Shown here: one piece after another, positions 54,938 through 63,609 of the stretch
Numbering within the stretch: position 1 is the first letter of the stretch
Layout of the letters: each line of letters starts with the position of its first letter
Source: JACVRW01 sp963716215
GTDB taxonomy: Bacteria; Actinomycetota; Thermoleophilia; Solirubrobacterales; Thermoleophilaceae
DNA length: 64,000 bases
Direction: 5' to 3'
NCBI GenBank assembly: GCA_963716215.1
Contig: OY970298.1
Location: 3,038,001-3,102,000 of the forward strand
Made by a program: the position numbers and the translations under genes
Notes under the pieces: generated by a model
Databases searched by the model: none
What the model was told of the DNA's origin: nothing
The model's input: the letters and a program-made list of their open reading frames with translations, nothing else

Positions 54938-55897
54938 CTAGACCACCGGCGTCGGCGGCTCCCGCCCCTCCAGGACGGCGATCACGTTCTCGGCGCACAG
55001 GCGCGCCATCGCGTTCCTGGTGGCAACCGTGGCTGATCCAAGGTGTGGCAGGAGGACGGTGTTCGGCAGCTCTCGCAGCTCGTCTGGCACGTGTGGCTCG
55101 TCCTCGTAGACGTCCAGGCCGGCCGCGCCGAGATGGCGTGTTCGCAGCGCGTCGATGAGGGCCGTCGTGTCGACCACCGCGCCCCGACTCGTGTTCACCA
55201 AGACCGCTCCTCGCCTCATCCTCGCCAGGGCCTGTGCGTCGATCAGGTGTCTGGTCTGGGCGGTGAGGGGCACGTGGAGGCTGACGAAGTCGGAGGCGGC
55301 GAGGAGATCCTCGAGTTCGCGGCGCTCGGCGCCAGGCGGCGGCGAAGCGTTAGAGCGGGCCGTGAACAACAGCTGCACGTCGAAGGAGCGGAGTAGCTCC
55401 GCAACGCGCCGGGCGATACGTCCGAGGCCGACCAGGCCAACGGTTGCGCCCGCCAGCTCACGGCCCAGCAGGTCCGCATCGGGTTCCGTCCACCGGCCCA
55501 TGCGGATCATCGTGTCGGCCTCGGCGATCCGCCGGCCGGCTGCCAGCATCAACGCGACTGCGAGCTCAGCTGTGGCGTTGGTCAGCACCCCCGGAGTGTT
55601 GGTCGCGCGCACGCCACGCGCGCGAGCGGCGGCGAGATCGATGTTGTCGTAGCCGACCCCGAAGTTCGAGACAACCCTGAGAGATGTGCCGACGGCGTCC
55701 ATCACCTCCTGGCCGACCTGGGTGCTCGGGTCGGAAACCAGCGCCACCGCCCCGGCAGCATGCTCTTCCAGCCAGCCCGGGTCAGCTCGCTCGCCGCGCG
55801 CCTCGACAACGAAGCGAGGTCTCAGCAGCTCGACCCCCGCCGCCGGCAACGCGGCAAGAACGACCACTTTGGGTCTGCTTGTCACCGGCACCATCAT
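54938..55897 (-). CDS. D-2-hydroxyacid dehydrogenase
   Basis: NAD(P)-dependent enzyme of 319 residues for glyoxylate, hydroxypyruvate or a similar keto acid. The Rossmann motif is VGLVGLGRIARRVAELLRSF; substrate and catalytic residues lie in VVSNFGVGYDNIDLAAARAR, NTSRGAVVDTTALIDALR (Arg), DVYEDEPHVPDEL (Glu) and NTVLLPHLGSATVATRNAMA (His). Two ATG codons at the start (55897, 55894) and a GTG at 55891 make the exact start uncertain. Divergent from the ABC transporter, so it may share the palindromic operator at 55982. Confidence 0.92.
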   Translation of the reverse strand: MMVPVTSRPKVVVLAALPAAGVELLRPRFVVEARGERADPGWLEEHAAGAVALVSDPSTQVGQEVMDAVGTSLRVVSNFGVGYDNIDLAAARARGVRATNTPGVLTNATAELAVALMLAAGRRIAEADTMIRMGRWTEPDADLLGRELAGATVGLVGLGRIARRVAELLRSFDVQLLFTARSNASPPPGAERRELEDLLAASDFVSLHVPLTAQTRHLIDAQALARMRRGAVLVNTSRGAVVDTTALIDALRTRHLGAAGLDVYEDEPHVPDELRELPNTVLLPHLGSATVATRNAMARLCAENVIAVLEGREPPTPVV

Positions 55898-55981
55898 CCT
55901 TGGAGGGGCCGGGCCACGCCAGCGTCGCCAGCACCCGCTTGTCCCCTCGCGATCCCCCTGGTAGCTTGTGCGCCGAGCCAT

Positions 55982-55995
55982 GACAAACGTTTGTC
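55982..55995. promoter_or_regulatory. Palindromic operator, copy 1
   Basis: GACAAACGTTTGTC is a perfect 14-bp palindrome in the gap between the divergent dehydrogenase and ABC-transporter genes. The 12-bp core occurs again at 56907. The repeated core and the promoter position mark it as a regulator site, probably of a LacI- or TetR-type repressor not in the window. Confidence 0.75.
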
Positions 55996-56014
55996 CTCTT
56001 TCCACGACCGGCTC

Positions 56015-56851
56015 TTGGGACTGACCGTCTCGGGCACCGCAGACAACGGCTCCGGCACCGTCGCGGCAATCGAGCTGAGGGACGTCCACAAGGAGTTCAG
56101 CCTCGCCTCGGGCGAGTCGGTGACCGCGGTGAAGGCCGTGACCACCACGATCGAGCCCGGCGAGTTCGTCTGTGTGCTCGGCCCGTCGGGCCACGGCAAG
56201 TCCACGCTCCTCAACCTCATCGCCGGCTTCATCGAGCCGACGAGCGGCGAGGTGCTCACCCACGGCGAGCCGGTGCGGGGGCCCGGCGCGGACCGCGGCG
56301 TCGTGTTCCAGCGCGACACCCTCTTCATGTGGAAGCGGGTGGCCGACAACGTCGCCTTCGGGCTGAAGGCACGCGGCGTTCCCGCTGCCGACCGCGACCG
56401 CGTCGTGGAGCGCTACCTCGACATCGTGGGGCTCACGAACTTCGCCGGCGCTTGGCCCAAGCAACTGTCGGGAGGGATGCGCCGCCGCGTGGCGATCGCG
56501 ACCGTGTTCGCGAACGAGCCCCGGGTGCTCCTCATGGACGAGCCCTTCACCGGCCTGGACTACGCTCGCCGCGCGGTGCTGTATGACGTCCTGCTCGAGC
56601 TCTGGCAGCGCGCCGGCAACACGGTCTTCTTCGTAACCCACGACATCGACGAGGCTTTGACCCTCGCGGGCCGCATCCTCGTCGTCGTGGACGGCACGAT
56701 CGCCCACGATCTGCCGCTCGACCTTGCCCGACCGCGCGGTCCCGACGCCCTCACCGGGCCGGCGGCCGCCGAGATCCGGCGAACCGTGCTCTCCGGCCTC
56801 CACGAGGCCGTCGCGGGCACCGAGCGCACGGAGGTGGTCGCAAGCGAATAA
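56015..56851 (+). CDS. ABC transporter ATPase, nitrate/sulfonate/taurine type
   Basis: ATP-binding subunit, about 278 residues from TTG 56015. Walker A is GPSGHGKSTLLNLIAGF, the Q-loop VFQRDTLFMWKRVADNVAFG, signature LSGGMRRRVAIATVFA, Walker B VLLMDEPFTGLDYARRAVLY and H-loop FFVTHDIDEALTLAGRI. This is the SsuB/TauB/NrtD group. The signature region reads LSGGMRRR rather than LSGGMRQR, and Walker A has His in place of the more common Cys or Ser (GHGKS), small departures. The start codon is uncertain; the operator is 20 bases upstream. First gene of the catabolic cluster. Confidence 0.93.
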   Translation: MGLTVSGTADNGSGTVAAIELRDVHKEFSLASGESVTAVKAVTTTIEPGEFVCVLGPSGHGKSTLLNLIAGFIEPTSGEVLTHGEPVRGPGADRGVVFQRDTLFMWKRVADNVAFGLKARGVPAADRDRVVERYLDIVGLTNFAGAWPKQLSGGMRRRVAIATVFANEPRVLLMDEPFTGLDYARRAVLYDVLLELWQRAGNTVFFVTHDIDEALTLAGRILVVVDGTIAHDLPLDLARPRGPDALTGPAAAEIRRTVLSGLHEAVAGTERTEVVASE

Positions 56852-56906
56852 GCACGTCGTTCTGACCGTGGCCGACCGCCGCGGCGCAACTCGACCCGCC
56901 TGTAGA

Positions 56907-56918
56907 ACAAACGTTTGT
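56907..56918. promoter_or_regulatory. Palindromic operator, copy 2
   Basis: ACAAACGTTTGT, the same 12-bp core as at 55983, lies 18 bases before the GTG start of the solute-binding protein. It extends to TAGaACAAACGTTTGTcCTA with one mismatched pair. A second promoter for the binding protein and the genes behind it is likely here. Confidence 0.75.
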
Positions 56919-56936
56919 CCTAGAAAGGAACGTGAC

Positions 56937-58340
56937 GTGGAGCCCTCCACATCGACGGCCACCCCTGCAGATCCCAGCAGCAGCCACAACGCGGGGGGCC
57001 GCGTCCTGCGTGCCCTTGTCGCGTGCGCGGCAATCTTCGCGATGGCCCTCTTGATCGCGGCGTGCGGCGGAGACGATGACGACAGCAGCACTGATCAGGA
57101 GTCCGTTGGAGCCGGCTCCACCCTCGGCGAGTTCAAGCCGTCAGCCGGAACGGACATCCCCAAGCAGGACATCAAGTTCGCCATGACGCCCTACGGCGAC
57201 CAAGCGGTGGACTACATCGGGATGCAGAACGGCTATTACGACGAGGTCGGCCTGACGCTCACCCCCGAGAGCGGTGACGTGATCCTCGACGACCAGGTCA
57301 TCCCGCGCATGAAGAACGACCAGATCGAGATCGCCCCGTACGCGATGTCCCTGGCCGTCCAGGGCGTCGCGGCGGCCCCCGAAGTGAAGATGATCCAGCA
57401 CAACGACATCTACGTCGGGAACATGCTCTTGATCAGCGGCGAGACCGGCGACAAGACCGTCAAGGAGTTCGTCGACGAAGGTCAGTCGTTCGACGAGGCG
57501 ATGAAGTCGACGATCCAGCAGCTCAAGGGGAAGAAGGTCGCGCTCAGCGACACCGGCGCGAACCGCGAGTTCTTCAACCTGGTGATGAAGATGGGTGGCC
57601 TGACGCCGAAGGACGTGGACCTTCAAGTGATGGCCGACACGGCCCAGGTGCAGCTCGCGCGCAGCGGTGAGCTCGACTACGCGTTCACCAACGGCGCGGG
57701 TCAGGTCAGCTCGATGCTCAACATCGGCTTCAAGCGCGGTGTCGGCGCAATCGACCTGATCGAAGGGCTGCCGCCCGGGGATCCGCGCGCCGCGACCGGG
57801 ATCTCGGACTCCGGCGTGGCCGCGAAGGAGGAGTGGGTCAAGGACAACCTGGAGGCGGTCCTTCGATACATCTCGGTGCGGTTCCGGCTGATCGACGAGA
57901 TCCAGGAGGCCCCGGACGAGCCGCTGGGCGTGCTTCTGCCCTTCCTGAACAGCGCGGCGGACCTCGATCTGTCGCTGGACCAGCTCAAGGCGATCTTCAC
58001 CGACCTCTATTCGATGATCGACTTCGAGCGCCAGAAGGACTGGTGGGTCAACAAGGACAGTCAGTTCTACGTCGAGACCGTGTACAAGCCGCACATCGAG
58101 GCGGCTAAGGCCGGAGGCGTCATCCCGGCAGGCACCGACGTGACGGTCGACGACCTGACGATGGCGGGCGACCTGTGGAAGATCCTCAACGACCTCAAGG
58201 GCAAGTACGACGCGCTCGAGGCCGAGGCCGGCGACCTCTCAGGTGAGCAGGCCGAGCTGGCCGAGCAGGCCGCGACGTTCTACGAGCATCGCAACTACCT
58301 CGACGCGTACCGCTTCCTGAAGGCGGCCACCGAGGGATAG
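56937..58340 (+). CDS. Solute-binding lipoprotein of the ABC transporter (NMT1/THI5/SsuA-like)
   Basis: Extracytoplasmic substrate-binding protein, 467 residues from GTG 56937 (AAAGGA eight bases upstream). The signal peptide ends in a lipobox, LLIAACGGDDDD. Mature part: IKFAMTPYGDQAVDYIGMQN, GYYDEVGLTLTPESGDVILD, IAPYAMSLAVQGVAAAPEVK, KGKKVALSDTGANREFFNLV and SGELDYAFTNGAGQVSSMLN, typical of this fold. The C-terminal 150 residues are longer than in SsuA and include a helical end (EAEAGDLSGEQAELAEQAAT). The ligand is unknown; family members bind taurine, sulfonates, nitrate or pyrimidine precursors. Confidence 0.9.
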   Translation: MEPSTSTATPADPSSSHNAGGRVLRALVACAAIFAMALLIAACGGDDDDSSTDQESVGAGSTLGEFKPSAGTDIPKQDIKFAMTPYGDQAVDYIGMQNGYYDEVGLTLTPESGDVILDDQVIPRMKNDQIEIAPYAMSLAVQGVAAAPEVKMIQHNDIYVGNMLLISGETGDKTVKEFVDEGQSFDEAMKSTIQQLKGKKVALSDTGANREFFNLVMKMGGLTPKDVDLQVMADTAQVQLARSGELDYAFTNGAGQVSSMLNIGFKRGVGAIDLIEGLPPGDPRAATGISDSGVAAKEEWVKDNLEAVLRYISVRFRLIDEIQEAPDEPLGVLLPFLNSAADLDLSLDQLKAIFTDLYSMIDFERQKDWWVNKDSQFYVETVYKPHIEAAKAGGVIPAGTDVTVDDLTMAGDLWKILNDLKGKYDALEAEAGDLSGEQAELAEQAATFYEHRNYLDAYRFLKAATEG

Positions 58341-58343
58341 CGG

Positions 58344-59216
58344 GTGCAGTTGCGCAAGCCCGAGACGATCGGCGGCGACGCCGTGTCCCCGGTCACGCCC
58401 GTCGGCGTGACCGGGGGCTCCGCCCTGCGGACATTCGGCCGCGGGGCGGCGGCCGTCGCGCTCGGGATCGCAGGATTTCTGATCATCGGCCTCGTGTGGC
58501 AGGCGATCGCGCTGGTGAGCGATCCGGCGCGGCTGCCTGCCCCGACCGACGTGATCAGCATCGTCGGCGATCGCTGGAGCTCCGTCCCGTCGCTGGAGTA
58601 CGTCACCTTCCAGGAGGGCGGCATCGGGTCGGCGCTGGGCTACACGACCGTGAACGTCCTGGTCGGCGTGGGGATCGGCGCGGTGCTCGGCGTGCCCGTG
58701 GGGATCCTCCTCGCGAGGTGGCTGATGTTCCGCTTGGTGGTGGAGCCCGCGCTCCTCTTCGTCGGCACGATGCCGCTGCTGATCATGCTCCCGTTCATCA
58801 CGCTCTGGTTCGGGACGGCCCGGATCGCCCAGTCCGGTCTGGTGATCGTTTTCTCGTTCTTGACCGTGGCCTTCGCCGTTCAAAGCGCCGCCAGGGGCGT
58901 GGGCGAGCGCTACGCCGAATGGGCCGCGTGCCTGGGCGCGAGCCAGGCGCGGATCCTGCGCGAGGTGATCCTGCCCGCCGTGACCCCCGACCTGGTCGGC
59001 GCCCTGCGACTCGCTCTGGCCGCCGGATGGGGACTGCAGGTGATCGCTGAGCTGCTCGGCTCCGAGTTCGGCGTCGGCCGGCTGATTCAGGTGACCTCCC
59101 AGGTCACGGCAACGCAGGATCTGATGGCGACCTTGGTGTGTCTCGCGGCCGTGGCTCTGATCGTCGACTCGGTGGTGGCAGCGCTCGGGAAGGCGACGGT
59201 GCGATGGACCGAGTAG
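58344..59216 (+). CDS. ABC transporter permease 1 (SsuC/TauC type)
   Basis: Membrane permease, 290 residues from GTG 58344. About six helices; the first is VALGIAGFLIIGLVWQAI and the next ALGYTTVNVLVGVGIGAVLG. The cytoplasmic EAA loop is EWAACLGASQARILREVILP. The ATPase interacts with this loop. The end GVGRLIQVTSQVTATQD is typical of the nitrate/sulfonate permeases. Overlaps the second permease by 13 bases (ATG within GATGGACCGAGTAG). Confidence 0.92.
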   Translation: MQLRKPETIGGDAVSPVTPVGVTGGSALRTFGRGAAAVALGIAGFLIIGLVWQAIALVSDPARLPAPTDVISIVGDRWSSVPSLEYVTFQEGGIGSALGYTTVNVLVGVGIGAVLGVPVGILLARWLMFRLVVEPALLFVGTMPLLIMLPFITLWFGTARIAQSGLVIVFSFLTVAFAVQSAARGVGERYAEWAACLGASQARILREVILPAVTPDLVGALRLALAAGWGLQVIAELLGSEFGVGRLIQVTSQVTATQDLMATLVCLAAVALIVDSVVAALGKATVRWTE

Positions 59217-60091
59217 CGTCGTCACTGCCGGCGGCCAAGCTCCGCAGGCGACCCCGACGCGAGCGCAGGCGGCGCGTCTGGGTGATCCAGCTCCTCGCGG
59301 TGATCGGGCTGATCCTCCTGTGGCACCTCGTCTCGGCCCTGGCCGGCGAGACCTCCGTCGCCGGGGAGCGCTTCGTGCCCAACGCCGCGGACCTCGTCTC
59401 GGGCTTCGAGAGCCTCTCGAACTACTGGGAAGGTGGGCTCGGCGTCGGGGCGACCAAGGAGGGCAACCCCGAGAGCTTCGCCGGGGCGGTGCTGGCGCTC
59501 GCCCAGCACTCGCTGATCACGATCCTCAGGCTCGCCGCCGGGCTGGTGATCGGAGCCGTCGTGGCCGTGGCGCTCGCGCTGCTGGTGAGCTGGTCCAACC
59601 TGCTGCGGCGCTCCTTGCTGCTGCCGGCCAACACGGCCCGGATGCTGCCGTTGCTGGCGATGTCGCCGTTGTTCGCCCTCTGGTTCGGCAACAGCGAGCG
59701 TGGCGCCGTGATCTTCGTCGCGTTCGGCACTTTTGCGCTCTTCTTCGTCGTCGCGCTGACCGCGATCGCCAACGTCCCCGGCTACTACGAGCAGTACGCG
59801 CGCTCCCTCGGCACGAGCCGCGCCGCGACGTACGTCCGCGTCGTCTTCCCGGCGTCGCTGCCTGGTCTGCGAGCGGCGGTGGTCCTCTCGCTCGGCTTTG
59901 GCTGGAGCATGGTCATCGCCGCCGAGTTCCTCGGCCAGTCGAAGGGGCTTGGGCGCATCGTCAACCAGGCGCAGTACTTCGGCCACACGACGACGCTCGC
60001 GGTGATCGCGCTGTTCATCGTCATCTACGCCGCGATCAGCTTCAGCCTCGTCAACCGCGCGTTCGACTGGTTGGTGAGATGGGCCGAGTAG
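59204..60091 (+). CDS. ABC transporter permease 2 (SsuC/TauC type)
   Basis: Second permease, 295 residues. Starts at ATG 59204 inside the end of permease 1. A basic N-terminal end (AAKLRRRPRRERRRRVW) is followed by LLAVIGLILLWHLVSALAG and the core with ARMLPLLAMSPLFALWFGNS and the EAA loop QYARSLGTSRAATYVRVVFP. It differs from permease 1, so the transporter is probably a heterodimer, unlike the usual homodimer of SsuC/TauC. Ends in GATGGGCCGAGTAG, where the PLP enzyme starts. Confidence 0.92.
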   Translation: MDRVASSLPAAKLRRRPRRERRRRVWVIQLLAVIGLILLWHLVSALAGETSVAGERFVPNAADLVSGFESLSNYWEGGLGVGATKEGNPESFAGAVLALAQHSLITILRLAAGLVIGAVVAVALALLVSWSNLLRRSLLLPANTARMLPLLAMSPLFALWFGNSERGAVIFVAFGTFALFFVVALTAIANVPGYYEQYARSLGTSRAATYVRVVFPASLPGLRAAVVLSLGFGWSMVIAAEFLGQSKGLGRIVNQAQYFGHTTTLAVIALFIVIYAAISFSLVNRAFDWLVRWAE

Positions 60092-61191
60092 CTGAGCGCC
60101 GACCGGGCGTCTGGCGCTTCGCGAGCGCGCTGCCCGACGTGGCGCCGGAGCACCAGGTGACCCTGGGCGAGGGCGATACCCCACTGCTCCCCTCGCCGCG
60201 CCTCGCGGAGGAGCTCGGGGTCGCCGAGCTCTTCCTCAAGGACGACTCGGGCAATCCCACGGGCACCTTCAAGGACCGCGCGCTTGCCATCTCGGCCGGC
60301 GTGGCGCGCGGTGCCGGACTCGACGGCCTGATCTGCGCATCCACGGGCAACGCGGGCGCCTCGGCCGCCGCCTACGCCGCGCGGGCCGGCCTCGCCGCGG
60401 TCGTCCTGGTGCCGCGTGGAGCCCCGACGGGCAAGCTCGCTCAAGCGCAGATCTGCGGCGCGGAGCTGCTCGTGGTGCGCGGCACCTACAGCGATGCCTA
60501 CGCGCTCGCCGCCGCGGCGGCGGACGCGCTCCCCTACCTGAACACCACGACGACCTTCGTGAACCCGCACGCGGTCGATGGCGGGAAGACCGTGGGCCTG
60601 GAGCTGCACGAGCAGATGGGCGACGACCCGGCGGACTGGATCGTGGTCCCGATCGGCTGCGGGCCGCTGCTGGTCGGCATCCACGAGGCGTTCGAGGAGC
60701 TGCGCCGGGGCGGCGCGGTCGACCGCGTGCCTCGCCTGCTCGCGGTGCAGGCCGCGGGCTGCGCGCCGATCGTCCGCGCCTTCGCCGAGAACGCCGACAA
60801 GATCGTCGCTTGGGGCGCTCCCGACACGGTTGTCGGCGCGCTCGCCGACCCACTGGTCGGCTACGAGCACGAGGGACTGCACACGCTCCACTCGATCCGC
60901 GAGACGAACGGCGCCGCGGTGGCCGTGGAGGACGACCTGACCCTGTCGTGGCTGAGGCGGATTGCGGTCACCGAGGGGCTCTTCGTCGAGCCCGCCGCGG
61001 CGATCACGCTCGCAGGCCTCCAGCTGGCGGTCGCGGACGGACGGATCGGCGCCGATGACCGAGTGGCCTGCTGCCTCACCGGCACGGGACTGAAGGATCT
61101 GGGGCTCGTCCGCGACGGCGACGCCTTCGTGGAGATCGAAGCGACCGAGGAGGCGATCATGGACTACTTGGGCACACGGGGGCGCGGCTGA
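60079..61191 (+). CDS. Threonine-synthase-like PLP enzyme
   Basis: Fold-type II PLP enzyme, 370 residues from ATG 60079. The lysine for PLP is in NPTGTFKDRALAISAGVARG, as in threonine synthase, and STGNAGASAAAYAARAGLAA binds the phosphate. VVPIGCGPLLVGIHEAFEEL and CLTGTGLKDLGLV finish the PLP pocket. Family members include threonine synthase, cysteate synthase and several beta-eliminating enzymes. Since no homoserine kinase or other threonine gene is near and the neighbours are sugar-acid enzymes, a lyase of a catabolic substrate is more likely than threonine synthesis. Confidence 0.87.
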   Translation: MGRVAERRPGVWRFASALPDVAPEHQVTLGEGDTPLLPSPRLAEELGVAELFLKDDSGNPTGTFKDRALAISAGVARGAGLDGLICASTGNAGASAAAYAARAGLAAVVLVPRGAPTGKLAQAQICGAELLVVRGTYSDAYALAAAAADALPYLNTTTTFVNPHAVDGGKTVGLELHEQMGDDPADWIVVPIGCGPLLVGIHEAFEELRRGGAVDRVPRLLAVQAAGCAPIVRAFAENADKIVAWGAPDTVVGALADPLVGYEHEGLHTLHSIRETNGAAVAVEDDLTLSWLRRIAVTEGLFVEPAAAITLAGLQLAVADGRIGADDRVACCLTGTGLKDLGLVRDGDAFVEIEATEEAIMDYLGTRGRG

Positions 61192-61823
61192 TGCGGATCG
61201 TCGACCTGTCGCTCCCGGTGAAAGCCGAGATGCCGCGGTTTCCGGACACGCCTCCGGTCTTCGTGGCGGAGAGCCAGACGATCCAGGCGGTCGGACATCG
61301 GATCTCCATGGTCGTCATGGGCAGCCACAGCGGCACCCACCTCGACGCTCCTTCGCACTTCCTGGCCGACGGGTACGACGTCGGCGAGATCCCGCTCGAG
61401 TCCTGCCTGGGCGTGGCCAGCATCCTCGACTTCAGTGCGAAGGCAGAACGCGAGCCGATCACCGCGAACGAGCTGGAGAGCGCCATCCCTCACCTCGAGC
61501 CCGGCGCAAGGCTGCTGATCCGCACCGACTGGGACGAGCGCTTCGGCACGGCGGGCTACTTCGAGGACTTCCCGCCGCTGAGCCCCGAGACAGCGGACTG
61601 GATGGCCGAGCGCGGCGTCGCGCTCGTCGGCGTGGACATCCCGACCCTGCACCAAACGGCCTTCGCGGAGATGCACCGGACGATGCTTGCCACCGGGATG
61701 GTGATCGTCGAGTCGCTCGCCAACCTGAGGCGACTGAGCGCCCCGTCCGTGATGTTCTCCGCCCTGCCGGTGAATTTCGTCGACCTGGACGGCGCGCCAG
61801 TGCGCGCTGTCGCGTGGGAGTAG
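61191..61823 (+). CDS. Cyclase-family hydrolase (kynurenine-formamidase-like)
   Basis: Metal-dependent hydrolase, 210 residues. ATG 61191 overlaps the PLP gene stop (TGATG). The family metal motif is MGSHSGTHLDAPSHFLADGY (His, His, Asp, His); the rest has ARLLIRTDWDERFG, ALVGVDIPTLHQTAFAEMHR and VIVESLANLRRLSAPSVMF with Glu. Family members open amide, lactone or similar bonds (for example arylformamidase, isatin hydrolase). In this cluster it could open a lactone or remove an acyl group. Substrate unknown. Confidence 0.87.
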   Translation: MRIVDLSLPVKAEMPRFPDTPPVFVAESQTIQAVGHRISMVVMGSHSGTHLDAPSHFLADGYDVGEIPLESCLGVASILDFSAKAEREPITANELESAIPHLEPGARLLIRTDWDERFGTAGYFEDFPPLSPETADWMAERGVALVGVDIPTLHQTAFAEMHRTMLATGMVIVESLANLRRLSAPSVMFSALPVNFVDLDGAPVRAVAWE

Positions 61824-61826
61824 GCG

Positions 61827-62849
61827 TTGCGCGACCAGCTCGACATGGTGGGCCTCGGCGAGCCGCTGGTGGTGATGGTTCCCGATCGCGCGGGCCCGTT
61901 GCGATCGGTCTCGAACTTCGCTCGCGGCCTCGGAGGGGCCGAGTGCAATGTGCTCAGCGGGATGAGCAGGCTCGGGCTGCGCTGCGGGCTTATCTCGCGC
62001 GTCGGAGACGACGAGTTCGGCGCGTTCGTGACGTCGACCCTGCGCGCGTCGGGGATCGACACGAGCGCGGTGGAGGTTGACTGCGACGCCCCAACCGGCG
62101 TCTACTTCCGCGGCGTGAACCCGTTAGGGCACAGCTCGAGCCCCCTCTACTACCGCGCCGGTTCAGCCGCGAGCCGGCTGCGGCCGGAGTCCGTCGCCGC
62201 CGACCGGCTGGCGTCGAGCGCCGCGCTCGTTACGACCGGGATCACCGCGCTCCTGAGCGAGACCGCGTACAACTGCGTCCGCGAGGCGCTCGCGACCGCT
62301 CGGGCGCGCGGCTGCAAGACCGTCTTCGACCCAAACCTCAGGGCTGGGCTGTGGGGCAGCCACCGCGCAGCCGAGCTGCTCCCACCGCTGCTGTCCAACG
62401 TGGACGTCTACCTCGGCGGCGTCGACGAGACCCGTCTGCTGCTGGCGTCGGACGACTCCCCGGACGAGCTCGCGACGGCCATCACACAGCTCGGGCCCAG
62501 TGAGGCCGTGATCAGGAAGGGAGCCGAGGGCGCGATCGCGCTGACGCCGGAGGGCTGGGTCGACCAGCCCGCCTATCCGGTTCTGGTGCGCGACCCGGTC
62601 GGGGCGGGTGACGCGTTCAACGCCGGCTACCTGGCGTGTCGCGAGCGCAAGGCAACGACCGCCGAGGCCGTGCGGGCGGGCACGATCTGCGCCAGCGCCG
62701 TTTGCGCGACCCTCGGGGACTTCGAGGCGTTTCCCCTGCTAGACGAGCTCGAGACGTACCTGAGCGAGAACGGTGACGCCGATGCGGCGCTCGCCGCCCT
62801 TGTAGCCGAGGGCCGGAACGAACGAGGAGGAGACTCGGATGGCCGCTGA
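61827..62849 (+). CDS. PfkB-family carbohydrate kinase, 2-keto-3-deoxygluconate-kinase-like
   Basis: Ribokinase-fold kinase, 340 residues from TTG 61827. Motifs: MVGLGEPLVVMVPDRAG, GLGGAECNVLSGMSRLGLRC (N-terminal GG signature), VFDPNLRAGLWGS, AVIRKGAEGAIALTPEGW and the anion-hole/catalytic DPVGAGDAFNAGYLACRERK. The DPN-R-LW pattern and the N-terminal GEPLV are usual for KDG kinases (KdgK). With the KDPG-aldolase gene 700 bases away, 2-keto-3-deoxy sugar acid is the best guess for the substrate. Its end overlaps the SDR start. Confidence 0.87.
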   Translation: MRDQLDMVGLGEPLVVMVPDRAGPLRSVSNFARGLGGAECNVLSGMSRLGLRCGLISRVGDDEFGAFVTSTLRASGIDTSAVEVDCDAPTGVYFRGVNPLGHSSSPLYYRAGSAASRLRPESVAADRLASSAALVTTGITALLSETAYNCVREALATARARGCKTVFDPNLRAGLWGSHRAAELLPPLLSNVDVYLGGVDETRLLLASDDSPDELATAITQLGPSEAVIRKGAEGAIALTPEGWVDQPAYPVLVRDPVGAGDAFNAGYLACRERKATTAEAVRAGTICASAVCATLGDFEAFPLLDELETYLSENGDADAALAALVAEGRNERGGDSDGR

Positions 62850-63609
62850 CCGCGGAGGCGCAATCGTCACTGGGAGCGCCGCGGGGATCGGTAAGGCGAC
62901 GGCCCGGCTGTTGGCTGAGCGCGGGTGGGCTGTGGCATGCGTGGACATCGACCCCGGCGGGGCCAGCGTCGCGAGCGAGATCGAGGCGGACGGTGGGCGA
63001 GCGATCTTCGTGGAGGCCGACGTGGCGGACGAGGGAGGCGTGCGCCGCATGATCGACCAGGCCGCCGCGGAGGTCGGGCCGCTCAACCTGGTGGTGAACA
63101 ACGCCGCGATCACCCTGCCCAAAGGCTTCATGGACACATCGGTCGAGGAGTGGGATCGCGTCCAGGCGGTGAACCTGCGCTCGGCCTACCTCGGGCTGAG
63201 GCTCGCGGGGCCCCGGCTGATCGAAGCGGCGCCGAGCAGCGTGGTGAACGTCGCGTCGTTCCACGCCGCCGCGACAATCGAGAACTTCGCCGCCTACGCT
63301 GCAGCCAAGAGCGGGCTGGTCGGCCTGACGCGCAGCGCGGCCCTCGACCTGGCGCCCTCAGGCGTCAGGGTGAACGCGGTCTGCCCGGGAATCACAGCCA
63401 CGGCGATGTGGGACAGCTGGCTCGACGAGGCCGAGGACCGCGAGGCCACGATCGCCGCCGTCGAGGCGCTACAGCCGCTCGGGCGGATCGGGCAACCGCA
63501 CGAGGTCGCGGCGGCGATCGCGTTCCTCGGATCGCCCGACGCGGCGTACATCACCGGGACGACGCTGTTCGTCGACGGCGGTGTCAGCGCACGCCTGTCA
63601 CACGTCTGA
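62839..63609 (+). CDS. Short-chain dehydrogenase/reductase
   Basis: A 256-residue SDR with intact motifs: GAIVTGSAAGIGKATARLLA, CVDIDPG (Asp, favours NAD), LNLVVNNAAITLPKGFM, VNVASFHAAATIENFAAYAA with YAAAK, and PEVAAAI-like HEVAAAIAFLGSPDAAYITG. Starts at ATG 62839 in the end of the kinase gene. In sugar-acid clusters such enzymes oxidise a hydroxyl of the sugar or acid. Ends in a 26-base convergent overlap with the aldolase. Confidence 0.92.
   Translation: MAADRGGAIVTGSAAGIGKATARLLAERGWAVACVDIDPGGASVASEIEADGGRAIFVEADVADEGGVRRMIDQAAAEVGPLNLVVNNAAITLPKGFMDTSVEEWDRVQAVNLRSAYLGLRLAGPRLIEAAPSSVVNVASFHAAATIENFAAYAAAKSGLVGLTRSAALDLAPSGVRVNAVCPGITATAMWDSWLDEAEDREATIAAVEALQPLGRIGQPHEVAAAIAFLGSPDAAYITGTTLFVDGGVSARLSHV

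Noticed and set aside
60079..61191. True threonine synthase of the threonine pathway
   Set aside because: PLP motifs match, but no homoserine dehydrogenase or kinase is near, and the gene is embedded with start-stop overlaps in a transporter and sugar-acid cluster.
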